DNA of 64,000 nucleotides, from contig NZ_LMKH01000036.1 in the NCBI RefSeq assembly GCF_001421415.1, forward strand, positions 196,611 to 260,610, in the 5' to 3' direction. This stretch comes from Sphingomonas sp. Leaf208. Its GTDB lineage: Bacteria; Pseudomonadota; Alphaproteobacteria; Sphingomonadales; Sphingomonadaceae. Positions 7,563 through 16,751 of this stretch are shown here, piece after piece. A model generated the notes under the pieces. The model had not been told where the DNA came from, did no database searches, and worked only from the letters and a program-made list of their open reading frames with translations. How positions within the stretch are numbered: position 1 is the stretch's first letter; each line of letters opens with the position of its first letter. The position numbers and the translations under genes were made by a program.

Positions 7563-10238
7563 ATGGCTAGCCTCCCCGCAATCGCGAACAATTCCGACAT
7601 CCGATTCCTCGGCAAACTGCTCGGCGACGTCATCCGCGCCTATGGCGGTGAACGTCTGTTCGAGGCGACCGAGACGATCCGAAAGGCGTCGGTCGAGCGC
7701 CACCGCGACGTGTCCGAAGGCAAGGCGCGCGACGACCGCGCGGTCGACCTCAGCCTCGAAAAGCTCAGTCTCGACGAGACGCTCGACTTCGTTCGCGGGT
7801 TCATGCTGTTCTCGATGCTCGCCAATCTCGCCGAGGACCGCCAGGGCATCGCCGCGGAAGACGGCGCCGATCTCGCCTCCGCGATCGCCCAGCTCGAATC
7901 CGAAGGCATCGACCGCACCCAGATCCGCACGCTGCTCGACCACGCGCTGATCGCCCCCGTGCTCACCGCGCACCCGACCGAAGTGCGGCGCAAGAGCATG
8001 ATCGATCACCGCAACCGCATCGCCGAGCTGATGGGCCTGCGCGATCTCGGCCGCGACACGACGCCCGACGGCGACAGCGTCGACGACGCGATCCTCCGCC
8101 AGATCGCTTTGCTCTGGCAAACCCGCGTCCTGCGCCGCGACCGCCTCTACGTCACCGACGAGGTCGACACCGCGCTCAGCTACCTGCGCGACGTGTTCCT
8201 TCCCGCGCTCCCCGCGCTCTACCAGCGCTGGGACCGCGCGCTCGGCGAACGCACGCCTAGCTTTCTCCGCCCCGGCAGCTGGATCGGCGGCGATCGCGAC
8301 GGCAACCCGTACGTCACCGCAGATTCGCTCAAGACCGCGCTGGCAAAGGCGAGCGAAGCCGTCCTCGGCTATTATTGCGACGCGGTGCACGCGCTCGGCG
8401 CCGAGCTCTCGATCTCGACCGAACACGCCCCCGCCGATGCCGCGGTGCAGGCGCTCGCCGACGCCAGCGGCGATAATGCCGCCAGCCGCAGCGACGAGCC
8501 CTATCGCCGCGCGCTCTCCGGCATCTACGCCCGGCTGTCCGCGACGCACGACGCGCTCACGGGGAAGCACTCCCCCCGCCCCGGCCGTCTCGTTGGCGAG
8601 CCCTATGCCAACCCCGCCGACTTCCGCGCCGACCTCGTCACGCTCGCGCATGGCCTGGGCATCGCGCTGAAGACCGGCGGCGCGCTCGGTCGGCTGATCC
8701 GCGCGGTCGAGACGTTCGGCTTCCACCTCGCCACCTTGGACCTTCGCCAGAACAGCGCCGTCCACGAACGCGTCGTCGCCGAACTGCTCCAGGTCGCCGG
8801 CGTAGAAGACGAGTACCTCGCGCTCGACGAAGACGCGCGCGTCGCGCTGCTCCGGCGCGAACTCGCCAATGCCCGCCCGCTCACCTCGCGCTTCGCCGAA
8901 TATTCGGAGGAAACCGCCGGCGAACTTGCGATCGTTCAGGCCGCCGCCGACGCGCACGCCGCCTACGGCCCGGCGTGCATCACCAACTACATCGTCTCGA
9001 TGGCGCAATCGGTCAGCGACCTGCTCGAAGTGAACCTCCTGCTCAAGGAAGCCGGCCTCTATCGCCCCGGCGAAACCCCGACCGCGGCGATCATGGCGGT
9101 CCCGCTGTTCGAGACGATCGGCGATCTCGAAGCCGCCCCCGCCGTCATGACCGCCTGGTTCGCGCTCCCCGAGATCGCCACCATCTCCAAGGCGCGCGGC
9201 CATCAGGAAGTGATGATCGGCTATTCGGACAGCAACAAGGACGGGGGATATCTCACCTCCACCTGGCAGCTCTCGAAAGCCTCGACCGCACTCAAACCCG
9301 TCTTCGCAAAGGCTGGCGTCGGCATGCAGCTGTTCCACGGCCGCGGCGGCGCGGTCGGGCGCGGCGGCGGCTCGGCGTTCCGCGCAATCCGCGCGCAGCC
9401 CTCGGGCACCGTCCAGGGCCGCATCCGCATCACCGAGCAAGGCGAAGTCATCGCCGCCAAATACGGCACGCGCGACGCCGCGATGACCAATCTCGAAGCG
9501 ATCGCGTCGGCCACGTTGCTCGCGAGCCTCGAACCCGAACGCCTGTCGAACGCCGACAACGCAAGCTTCTCAGCCGCAATGGACACGCTCAGCGACACCG
9601 CATTCCACAGCTACCGCGACCTGGTCTACGGTACGGAGGGTTTCCGCACCTTCTTCCGCCAGATGACCCCGATCGCCGAAATCGCCGGCCTCAAGATCGG
9701 CAGCCGCCCCGCCAGCCGCACCAAGTCCGACCGCATCGAAGACCTCCGCGCGATCCCCTGGGTGTTCAGCTGGGCGCAGGCGCGCGTCATGCTCCCCGGC
9801 TGGTACGGGGTAGGCCGTGCGATCGCCGATTTCGAGGACAAGGCGCTGTTGAAGGACATGGCGCAAGGCTGGCCGCTCTTCGCCTCCGCGCTGGCGAACC
9901 TGGAGATGGTGCTCGCCAAGTCCGACATCGGCATCGCCGAACGCTATGCCGGGCTGGTCGAGGACGGCAAGCTCCGCGAGATCTTCACCACGATCCGCGA
10001 CGGCTGGCACCAGACACACGACGGACTTTTGCAGGTCACCGGCCAGTCCCGCCTACTCGAAAAGCACCCCGCCCTAGACGCCTCGATCCGCCTCCGCCTC
10101 CCCTATATCGAGCCGCTAAACCTCCTCCAGATCGAACTGATCAAACGCCGCCGAGCAGGCGAGGACGACCCCCGCATCGGCGAAGGCATCCTCCTATCCA
10201 TCAACGCCATCGCCACCGCCCTGCGAAACAGCGGCTAA
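7563..10238 (+). CDS. ppc: Phosphoenolpyruvate carboxylase
   Basis: Carboxylates phosphoenolpyruvate to oxaloacetate with bicarbonate, an anaplerotic reaction feeding the TCA cycle. The 891-residue protein carries the usual signatures: VLTAHPTEVRRKS (catalytic His, about residue 135), GSWIGGDRDGNP (about 240), the glycine-rich catalytic loop FHGRGGAVGRGGG (about 593), AIPWVFSWAQ and the C-terminal EPLNLLQIELIKRRR. I start at the ATG at 7563, after CAGCAGGGAAAC; a GTG 48 bp upstream would add 16 residues not typical of the family. It is followed immediately by a family C repeat. A 635-codon antisense frame over it is a codon-bias shadow. Confidence 0.97.
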   Translation: MASLPAIANNSDIRFLGKLLGDVIRAYGGERLFEATETIRKASVERHRDVSEGKARDDRAVDLSLEKLSLDETLDFVRGFMLFSMLANLAEDRQGIAAEDGADLASAIAQLESEGIDRTQIRTLLDHALIAPVLTAHPTEVRRKSMIDHRNRIAELMGLRDLGRDTTPDGDSVDDAILRQIALLWQTRVLRRDRLYVTDEVDTALSYLRDVFLPALPALYQRWDRALGERTPSFLRPGSWIGGDRDGNPYVTADSLKTALAKASEAVLGYYCDAVHALGAELSISTEHAPADAAVQALADASGDNAASRSDEPYRRALSGIYARLSATHDALTGKHSPRPGRLVGEPYANPADFRADLVTLAHGLGIALKTGGALGRLIRAVETFGFHLATLDLRQNSAVHERVVAELLQVAGVEDEYLALDEDARVALLRRELANARPLTSRFAEYSEETAGELAIVQAAADAHAAYGPACITNYIVSMAQSVSDLLEVNLLLKEAGLYRPGETPTAAIMAVPLFETIGDLEAAPAVMTAWFALPEIATISKARGHQEVMIGYSDSNKDGGYLTSTWQLSKASTALKPVFAKAGVGMQLFHGRGGAVGRGGGSAFRAIRAQPSGTVQGRIRITEQGEVIAAKYGTRDAAMTNLEAIASATLLASLEPERLSNADNASFSAAMDTLSDTAFHSYRDLVYGTEGFRTFFRQMTPIAEIAGLKIGSRPASRTKSDRIEDLRAIPWVFSWAQARVMLPGWYGVGRAIADFEDKALLKDMAQGWPLFASALANLEMVLAKSDIGIAERYAGLVEDGKLREIFTTIRDGWHQTHDGLLQVTGQSRLLEKHPALDASIRLRLPYIEPLNLLQIELIKRRRAGEDDPRIGEGILLSINAIATALRNSG

Positions 10239-10242
10239 ATCT

Positions 10243-10350
10243 GCTCCCCTCCCGCCTGCGGGAGGGGTCGGGGGAGGGCGTGCCCCACCGACCGGACGCC
10301 AGTACGTACGTCGCGCCCTCCCCTAACCCCTCCCGCAAGCGGAAGGGGGA
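10243..10350. repeat. Inverted repeat, family C
   Basis: Two arms, CTCCCCTCCCGCCTGCGGGA with GGGG after it and CCCTCCCGCAAGCGGAAGGG, flank a roughly 60-bp centre containing GGGGGAGGGCGTG and its mirror CGCCCTCCCCTAACC. It lies between the convergent ppc and thioesterase genes and abuts the thioesterase stop codon. A second copy lies at 61895. Confidence 0.9.
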
Positions 10351-10743
10351 TTACGAGTAAAACGGCGCAGCGACATCCTCGCGCACCCGCATCAACCGCC
10401 CAGTCGCGCGGTCGAGCAAAGCCCAAGTGGTCACCGCCTGCAGCTTCACCTTCCCATCATCCCCGACGAACCGCACATGCCGATCGAACCGAGCCCCCTT
10501 AGGAGCCCCCTCGACCCAAGTCTCACCAACGACGGTCTCCCCCGCAACGACACTCCCGCGGTAATCGATCTCATGCCGCGTCACGACCCACACATACGCC
10601 AGCTTGTGCTCGGCCGGCGCCACAGCCTCCCAATGCGCAGTCGCGATGGCCTGGATCCACTGCACCCAGACCGCATTGTTCACATGCCCAAGCTCATCGA
10701 TATCCGCGTCCTGCGCCGTGATCGAGAGCGTGAACCGGCTCAC
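10351..10743 (-). CDS. Acyl-CoA thioesterase, 4HBT/hot-dog family
   Basis: A 130-residue single hot-dog protein. The motif DIDELGHVNNAVWVQW (residues 12-27) is the 4-hydroxybenzoyl-CoA/YbgC-type active-site signature, with a catalytic acid and an N-N-A-V turn. It is followed by HEIDYRGSVVAGETV and a basic C-terminus. It probably hydrolyses acyl-CoA in the cytosol; the substrate is not known. It starts at the GTG at 10743, which overlaps the oligopeptidase B stop by 4 bp (GTGA), so it is coupled to that gene. The TAA stop lies at the very edge of a family C repeat. Confidence 0.88.
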   Translation of the reverse strand: MSRFTLSITAQDADIDELGHVNNAVWVQWIQAIATAHWEAVAPAEHKLAYVWVVTRHEIDYRGSVVAGETVVGETWVEGAPKGARFDRHVRFVGDDGKVKLQAVTTWALLDRATGRLMRVREDVAAPFYS

Positions 10744-12794
10744 CCCGCGACGCCCAGCTGCCACAGCACGAACGCGTGTTCCTCCGCGCCCTCCCGCAGC
10801 GATTCGAACCGCCCCGACTTGCCGCCATGCCCCGCGCCCATGTTGGTCTTGAGCAGCAGCACATTGTCGTCGGTCTTCATCAACCGAAGCTTGGCCGCCC
10901 ACTTCGCCGGCTCCCAATACGTGACGCGCGGATCGTTCAACCCGCCGCTGATGAACATCGGCGGATAAGCCTGCGCCTTGACGTTGTCGTACGGCGAATA
11001 CGATCGGATCAGCGCGAACGCCGCCTCGTCCTCGATCGGATTGCCCCACTCCGGCCACTCGCCCGGCGTCAGCGGCAAGCTCTCGTCGAGCATCGTGTTC
11101 AGGACGTCGACGAACGGCACATCGGCGATAACCGCCCCCCACAGCTCGGGATCGGAATTGACCACCGCCCCCATCAGCTCGCCGCCAGCGGACCGCCCCG
11201 CGATCGCGATCTTCCCCGCCGACGTCCACTGCGCGTCGACCAGCGCCTTCGCCACATCGACGAAATCGTTGAACGTGTTCGCGCGCTTCTCCAGCTTACC
11301 ATCCAAATACCATTGCTGGCCCAGATCATCGCCGCCGCGGATATGCGCGATCGCATACGCGAACCCGCGATCGAGCAAGCTCATCCGCCCGGTCGAGAAG
11401 CCCGGCGGGACCGCATAGCCGTACGCACCATAGGCATAGAGGAACAAAGGCGCCGACCCATCGCGCACGAACCCGGCCGGATACACGATCGAGACCGGGA
11501 TCTCCGTCCCGTCCCGCGCGGTAATCTTGAGCCGCTCGGTCGCGTATTTCGCCGCGTCATACCCGCTCGGGATTTCCTGCACCTTGAGCATCGTCCGCTC
11601 ACCGGTATCGACGTCATAGTCGTACACCGTCCCCGGCGTGACCATCGACTCATACCCCAGCCGCAACACCGTCATGTCGTATTCGGGATTGTCCCCCAGC
11701 CCGGCGACATAGCTCGCCTCGGGGAAGTCGATCCGCTTGCCCTCGGTCGGCGTCTCGTACCGGTGGATCGCGATCTGATCCAAGCCGTCCTCGCGCCCAT
11801 CGACGACGAAGAAGTCCTGATAGCACTCCACGCCCGTCATATAGAAATGCGGCGAGGCCGGGATCAGCTCGCTCCACGCATCCGGCTCCTCGACCAGCGC
11901 GGTGCACAGCCGAAAATTCGGATCGACGTCGTTGGTATGGATGAACAGCGTCCCGTCATGCTCGTCGACATCATATTCGCGACCCACCTTCCGCGCCGAC
12001 ACGAGGATCGGCACCGCCAAAGGCTCGTGCGCCGGCAGCAGATACAGCTCGCTGGTCACATGATCGCTGGTGGCGATCACGATCCATTTCCGCGAACTCG
12101 TCTCGCCGACCCCGACGCGGAAGCCCTCGTCCTCCTCGTGGAACAGCACGACGTCCTCGGAGATCGGCGTCCCCAACCGGTGGAACCGCGCATTGTCCGT
12201 CCGCCACTGCTCGTTCGCCAACCCGTACAGGAAGCCCGCATCGTCCGCGGTCCAGACGATCTCGCTGAGCATCCCCGGGATCACGTCGGGCAGATGCTCG
12301 CCGGTATCCAGGTCCTTGACCCGAACCTCGAACCGCTCGCTCCCATTGTCGTCGATCGCATAGGCGAGATAGCGCCCGTCATTGCTGACCGAGAACGCGC
12401 CGAGCCGGAAATACTCATGCCCCTCCGCCAGCGCCGGCTCGTCGAGCAACAGCTCGTCGTCACCGCCCGCAACGGGCTTCCGCCACCATTTCTTATACTG
12501 CCCGCCGGTCTCGTACGCGGTCCAGTAGAGCCAGTCGCCATCCTTCTGCGGCACCGAGGATTCATCCTCCTTGATGCGCGCCTTCATCTCTTCGTAGATC
12601 GTATCGACCAGCGCAGTGTGCGGCGCCATCTGCTCCTCGAAATACACATTCTCGGCCGCCAGATACGCCAGCACGTCGGCGTCATCGACCTCCGGATAGT
12701 TCGGATCCTTCAGCCACGCATACGGATCCTCGATCGTCACGCCATGCGTGGTGAAGCTGTGCGGGCGCTGTTCGGCGATGGGGGGCGTGGTCAT
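10740..12794 (-). CDS. ptrB: S9 family peptidase, oligopeptidase B
   Basis: A 684-residue cytosolic serine oligopeptidase expected to cleave short peptides after Arg or Lys. An N-terminal beta-propeller (DPYAWLKDPNYPEV at the start, YWTAYETGGQYKKWWRKP, DDNGSERFEVRVKDLDTGE) caps a C-terminal alpha/beta hydrolase. The nucleophile Ser lies in GRSAGGELMG (about 533), the acid in SGGLNDPRV (about 620) and the His in GAGHGGKSGRF (about 656). The acidic specificity residues cannot be verified by eye. First gene of a two-gene unit with the thioesterase. Confidence 0.93.
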   Translation of the reverse strand: MTTPPIAEQRPHSFTTHGVTIEDPYAWLKDPNYPEVDDADVLAYLAAENVYFEEQMAPHTALVDTIYEEMKARIKEDESSVPQKDGDWLYWTAYETGGQYKKWWRKPVAGGDDELLLDEPALAEGHEYFRLGAFSVSNDGRYLAYAIDDNGSERFEVRVKDLDTGEHLPDVIPGMLSEIVWTADDAGFLYGLANEQWRTDNARFHRLGTPISEDVVLFHEEDEGFRVGVGETSSRKWIVIATSDHVTSELYLLPAHEPLAVPILVSARKVGREYDVDEHDGTLFIHTNDVDPNFRLCTALVEEPDAWSELIPASPHFYMTGVECYQDFFVVDGREDGLDQIAIHRYETPTEGKRIDFPEASYVAGLGDNPEYDMTVLRLGYESMVTPGTVYDYDVDTGERTMLKVQEIPSGYDAAKYATERLKITARDGTEIPVSIVYPAGFVRDGSAPLFLYAYGAYGYAVPPGFSTGRMSLLDRGFAYAIAHIRGGDDLGQQWYLDGKLEKRANTFNDFVDVAKALVDAQWTSAGKIAIAGRSAGGELMGAVVNSDPELWGAVIADVPFVDVLNTMLDESLPLTPGEWPEWGNPIEDEAAFALIRSYSPYDNVKAQAYPPMFISGGLNDPRVTYWEPAKWAAKLRLMKTDDNVLLLKTNMGAGHGGKSGRFESLREGAEEHAFVLWQLGVAG

Positions 12795-12868
12795 GCCGGT
12801 GTGTTAGCCGGGCGGAGGGTGGAAGCCAAACGCTGCGGCGTTGCAGGCGTGACGGCCGACCCAGCCAA

Positions 12869-12975
12869 CACCACCCCGGCGAAGGCCGGGGCCCAATTGG
12901 AAAGGTTGCACTAACTGCGCGCAATCCTCCGTTATTGCCGTCCCCCAATTGGGCCCCGGCCTTCGCCGGGGTGGT
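12869..12975. repeat. Paired palindromic repeat, family A
   Basis: A full two-arm family A element in the 622-bp gap between oligopeptidase B and pepP. Arms read CCACCCCGGCGAAGGCCGGG and its mirror, separated by about 45 bp. Confidence 0.9.
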
Positions 12976-13002
12976 ACAAAACTTCGGTGGCGCCCCTAAC
13001 TC

Positions 13003-13059
13003 TGTTTCCCCGCGAAGGCGGGGACCCAGACTGGGCTCCCGCCTTCGCGGGAGAACAAG
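13003..13059. repeat. Palindromic repeat, family B
   Basis: Family B stem-loop, TGTTTCCCCGCGAAGGCGGG pairing with CTCCCGCCTTCGCGGGAG, placed 28 bp after the family A element, in the same A-then-B order as at 5293-5490. Confidence 0.9.
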
Positions 13060-13088
13060 CAGCAGGAACGCGCGATAGCAGCTAAGAA

Positions 13089-13166
13089 CACCACCCCGGC
13101 GGAGGCCGGGGCCCAGTTGGCAAGGTCACCGTAACGAAGCGCGGTCCTCCGCCATCACCGCTCCGA
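13089..13166. repeat. Partial family A repeat (left arm only)
   Basis: One arm with CCCCGGCGGAGGCCGGGG and the normal spacer sequence (CAAGGTC...GTAACGAAGCG) but without a recognisable right arm. The remainder of the gap, 13167-13416, has no gene or repeat that I can see and should hold the pepP promoter. Confidence 0.75.
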
Positions 13167-13416
13167 CTAGCCACGTCCTACCTCGGGAAAATGGTCGAAA
13201 GTACCGGCCAACGCTGCAAGCGCATTCCCTCCCCCGCCCGCGCCCGCTGTCCTACCCATCTGCTTTCTGTCACAACCCCCGGCATGACCGTGACCGCCCG
13301 ATCCACACCCCTATCCATACCGTCGCGCCCGTCCCCCACGCCCACCGGATGCCTGTATTGAAACCTCGCCAGCGTCTGCACTTTCTATACTTCACTTTTG
13401 ACGAGAGACCGAACCG

Positions 13417-15225
13417 ATGACCCCGACCGCCCGCTTAGCCGACCGCCTCGTGGCCCTCCGCGCCCAGCTAACCGCCGATGATCTCGACGGTTTCGTCATC
13501 CCGCTCACCGACGAACACATGAGCGAATATGTCGGCGGCTACGCGCAGCGCCTCGCCTGGCTCACCGGCTTCGGCGGCTCGGCCGGCACCGCGGTCGTCC
13601 TCGCCGACCGCGCCGCGATCTTCACCGACGGTCGCTACACGATCCAGGTCCGCGAACAGGTCGACGGCGCGCAGTGGGACTATGCCGACGTCCCCCAGAC
13701 CAGCCCCGCCGCCTGGCTCGCCAAGCATGCCCCCGAAGGCGGCCGCATCGGCTACGACCCGTGGCTCCACACCGGCACCTGGGTCGCGGAAGCCACCACG
13801 GGCCTCGCCGACCGCAGCGCGACTCTGGTAGCGGTCGACACCAACCCCATCGACGCGATCTGGACCGACCGCCCCGCCCCCTCCCCCGCCAAGCTGACCG
13901 TCCAGCCCGACCAGTTCACCGGCGCATCCTCCGCCGAAAAGCGCGCGAAGATCGCCGACTGGCTCTCCGAGCAGAACGCGGACGCGGTCGTCCTCACGGC
14001 GCTGGACTCTATCGCGTGGGCGCTCAACGTCCGTGGCGGCGACGTCGACCACACCCCCGTCGCGCTGTCCTATGCGATCGTCGGCGCGGACGGCACGACC
14101 GACCTGTTCGTCGCCCCCGACAAGCTCGACGACGCGGTCCGCCAGCATCTCGGCAACGCCGTCCGCCTCCACGACCGCACCGCCTTCGCCGCCGCCCTCG
14201 CGACCTATGCCGGCAAACGCGTCGCCGCCGATCCAGAACGCGCGGTCGCCGCGATCACGCAAGCGCTGCAGGCGGGCGGCGCGAAGATCCTGCCGCTGCG
14301 CGATCCGGTCGTGCTCGCCAAGGCGATCAAGAACCCCGTCGAGATAAGCGGCCACCGTGCCGCCTCCGCACGCGACGGCGCCGCACTCGCGCGTTTCCTG
14401 CGTTGGGTCGAAAGCGAATGCGTGAAGGGGGGGCAAACCGAACTCAGCGCCGCCGCCAAGCTGCTCGCCTTCCGCGAACAGACCGGCCTGCTGAAGGATA
14501 CCTCGTTCGACACGATCTCCGCCACCGGTCCGCACGGCGCGAGCCCGCATTACCATGTCACCGAGGAGTCGAGCGCGCCGATCGAACCCGGCCAGCTCTA
14601 CCTGATCGACTCCGGCGGCCAATATGCCGACGGCACCACCGACGTGACGCGCGTCATGCCGATCGGCGAACCGACCGAAGAGATGCGCGACCGCTTCACG
14701 CGTGTCCTGAAGGGCCATATCGGCATCGCCACCGCGGTCTTCCCCGACGGCACGATGGGTGGCCAGATCGATGCGTTCGCGCGCCGTCCGCTATGGGAAG
14801 CTGGCCTCGATTTCGCGCACGGCACCGGTCACGGCATCGGCGCGTATCTCGCGGTGCACGAGGGTCCGCAGCGGATTGCCTCGCCCAATTATCCCGGCGG
14901 CGCGGCGATGGAGCCCCTGCGTGCCGGCATGATGCTGTCGAACGAGCCCGGCTACTACAAGGCGGGTGAATACGGCATCCGCATCGAGAATCTGATCCTG
15001 ATCGAACCGCGCGCCATTCCCGGCGCCGACCGGGAGATGCTGGGCTTCGAGACGCTCACCTTCTGCCCGATAGAACGCACGCTGATCGAGCCGGCGTTGC
15101 TGACGACCGAAGAGCGCCAATGGGTCGACGACTATCATGCACAGGTGCTGGCGGTCCTGACCCCGGAAATGACCGACGCGGCGGATCGCGCCTGGCTCAC
15201 CGCCAAATGCGCGCGATTGTCTTAA
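13417..15225 (+). CDS. pepP: Aminopeptidase P family protein (Xaa-Pro aminopeptidase, M24B)
   Basis: A 602-residue cytosolic dinuclear-metal peptidase that removes an N-terminal residue before proline. Two creatinase-like N-terminal domains (residues about 10-310; LTGFGGSAGTAVVLADRAAIFTDGRY) precede the pita-bread domain. Its metal ligands are visible: the two Asp in DSGGQYADGTTDVTR (about 398-408), His in HGTGHGIGAYLAVHEGP (about 471), Glu in NEPGYYKAGEYGIRIEN (about 511 and 525). A C-terminal extension (residues about 540-602) matches the long form of the family, similar to eukaryotic cytosolic APP1. Monocistronic. Confidence 0.93.
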   Translation: MTPTARLADRLVALRAQLTADDLDGFVIPLTDEHMSEYVGGYAQRLAWLTGFGGSAGTAVVLADRAAIFTDGRYTIQVREQVDGAQWDYADVPQTSPAAWLAKHAPEGGRIGYDPWLHTGTWVAEATTGLADRSATLVAVDTNPIDAIWTDRPAPSPAKLTVQPDQFTGASSAEKRAKIADWLSEQNADAVVLTALDSIAWALNVRGGDVDHTPVALSYAIVGADGTTDLFVAPDKLDDAVRQHLGNAVRLHDRTAFAAALATYAGKRVAADPERAVAAITQALQAGGAKILPLRDPVVLAKAIKNPVEISGHRAASARDGAALARFLRWVESECVKGGQTELSAAAKLLAFREQTGLLKDTSFDTISATGPHGASPHYHVTEESSAPIEPGQLYLIDSGGQYADGTTDVTRVMPIGEPTEEMRDRFTRVLKGHIGIATAVFPDGTMGGQIDAFARRPLWEAGLDFAHGTGHGIGAYLAVHEGPQRIASPNYPGGAAMEPLRAGMMLSNEPGYYKAGEYGIRIENLILIEPRAIPGADREMLGFETLTFCPIERTLIEPALLTTEERQWVDDYHAQVLAVLTPEMTDAADRAWLTAKCARLS

Positions 15226-15231
15226 GGGCGG

Positions 15232-15369
15232 TCAACTAGAGGAATCATCCTTGGTCGCAGGCGCCGCCCCGACGGCGCGCGCCTGCGCCTTCCTGCGCCG
15301 CAGGTTCTCGCGCAGCGCTGCGGCCATGCGTTCGGCCTTCTCCGCCGCCTTTCGATCCCGATCATCCAT
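15232..15369 (-). CDS. Small basic/charged protein, 45 aa
   Basis: A 45-codon frame reading MDDRDRKAAEKAERMAAALR, then ENLRRRKAQARA and an acidic tail KDDSSS. It is rich in Ala, Arg, Lys and Glu, with charges spaced for an amphipathic helix. Codon third positions are G/C biased. It converges on pepP, with only 6 bp between the stops, and is transcribed away from tRNA-Thr. I recall similar short charged proteins in sphingomonad genomes, but no function is known. Confidence 0.6.
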   Translation of the reverse strand: MDDRDRKAAEKAERMAAALRENLRRRKAQARAVGAAPATKDDSSS

Positions 15370-15458
15370 AAATATGCCTTACATTGCGGCGCGGTGCCTT
15401 GACAATGATCCCGCCCTCGTCTCTTAGCCCCACTCCGCCGGCAGCGATGCCAGCGAGT

Positions 15459-15533
<75 letters not shown>

Positions 15534-15620
15534 TTTTCTTCCTGTATGTCACCGTGACGACCATTCCCTGCGGGGACACCGACTTCCGTCGGGGTCCGTA
15601 TTGACGCTTCCGCGAACGTT

Positions 15621-16721
15621 CTAGAGCCCGAGTTCGGCCATCGTCACAACGCGGTGCTCGCGAGCGCTGATCTCGGCGGCGGTGCCGATCGCGACGGCGC
15701 GCAGGCCGTCCTCCGCGGTGACTTGGACCGGCCCCTCCCCGCGGACCGCTGCGGCAAACGCAGCGTGCTGGTAGTAGGTCGCGCCTTCGTGTGAGCCGGC
15801 CGCCTTGGCAGCGGGGTCTACGACGACGTGGGTACGCTCGACCTGCTTCGCGTTCAGGAAGCCGACACGGGGGGAATAGACCAGTTCACCCGCCGGGATC
15901 AGCACGTCGAGGCGGGCGGCATCACCGGTGGCGGACATCTCCTCCTGGTTCTCGGCACCGTCGGCGAACATGCTGAGGTCGAGCATCGCGCGCACGCCGT
16001 TGGCGAAGTCGACAGTTGTGAAGCTGTTGTCGATGATGTCTGGGCGTTGGCCGTCATAGCGTTCGTCGAGATGGTTCACGTCCATCGCGCCCGAGCAGTA
16101 TACGCGGACCGCTTCCGAGCCGACGATCAGCCGCATCAGGTCGAAGAAATGGCAGCATTTCTCGACCATCGTGCCGCCGGTGTTGGCGGAGAAGCGGTTC
16201 CAGTCACCGACCTTGGGCAGGAACGGGAAGCGGTGTTCGCGGATCGAGAGCATCTGGAGCCGGCCGACGCGGCCTGCGCGCACCTGATCGATGAACGCGG
16301 CGGCGGGGGGCATGAAGCGATATTCCATGCCGGTCCAGAACGGCTTTGCGTGAGTGGCAGCGCGCTCGACGATCCACCGCGCATCGTCGATCGTCGTCGC
16401 CAACGGCTTCTCGCAGAGGATCGCGGCGTCCATGGCGAACAGCCGTTCCAGCACGTCGCGGTGCGTGTTGTTGGGCGAGGCGATGACGATCGCGTCGACG
16501 TCGGCGCCCTTCGCGAACGCCTCGACCGTGTCGAACCGTGCGACATCGGCGGCGCGGTCGCCGAGCGCTTCGCCCAGTGCATCTGTCGCCCAATCGATCG
16601 AGGTCGCGACCGGATCGGCGATCGCCACGATCTCAGCACCGGGCAAGATCGCCAGGTTGCGAAGGTGTTCGACGCCCATCATGCCCGTTCCGACGACGCC
16701 GTATCTGATCGTGGCTACCAA
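15621..16721 (-). CDS. Gfo/Idh/MocA family oxidoreductase
   Basis: A 366-residue NAD(P)-dependent sugar-type oxidoreductase. The Rossmann start YGVVGTGMMGVEHLRN (residues 7-22), the conserved CEKPLATTIDDAR near residue 105 and the C-terminal alpha/beta domain with FSANTGGTMVEKCCHFFDLMR are typical. Family members oxidise inositols or sugars, and some are NAD+-dependent glycosidases, including sulfoquinovosidases of family GH188. It is divergent from the aldo/keto reductase with only 30 bp between starts, so the two share a promoter region. Because its neighbours resemble SmoB and SmoC, a role in sulfoquinovoside breakdown is possible; that is inference. Confidence 0.88.
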   Translation of the reverse strand: MVATIRYGVVGTGMMGVEHLRNLAILPGAEIVAIADPVATSIDWATDALGEALGDRAADVARFDTVEAFAKGADVDAIVIASPNNTHRDVLERLFAMDAAILCEKPLATTIDDARWIVERAATHAKPFWTGMEYRFMPPAAAFIDQVRAGRVGRLQMLSIREHRFPFLPKVGDWNRFSANTGGTMVEKCCHFFDLMRLIVGSEAVRVYCSGAMDVNHLDERYDGQRPDIIDNSFTTVDFANGVRAMLDLSMFADGAENQEEMSATGDAARLDVLIPAGELVYSPRVGFLNAKQVERTHVVVDPAAKAAGSHEGATYYQHAAFAAAVRGEGPVQVTAEDGLRAVAIGTAAEISAREHRVVTMAELGL

Positions 16722-16751
16722 GCTGTCATTCCCTATGCCATGGCCGCCTGC

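Noticed and set aside
7533-9440. 635-codon open frame antisense to ppc
   Set aside because: A high-GC codon-bias shadow of a conserved gene; Gly/Ala/Arg/Glu-rich product with no family pattern.
10776-12914. 712-codon frame antisense to oligopeptidase B
   Set aside because: Arg/His/Pro-rich translation of the complement, no recognisable domain, covers a clear S9 peptidase.
12869-13166. Regularly arranged GC-rich palindromes, considered as a CRISPR array
   Set aside because: Units are inverted, unequal in length and spacing, and lack uniform spacers; no cas genes in the window.
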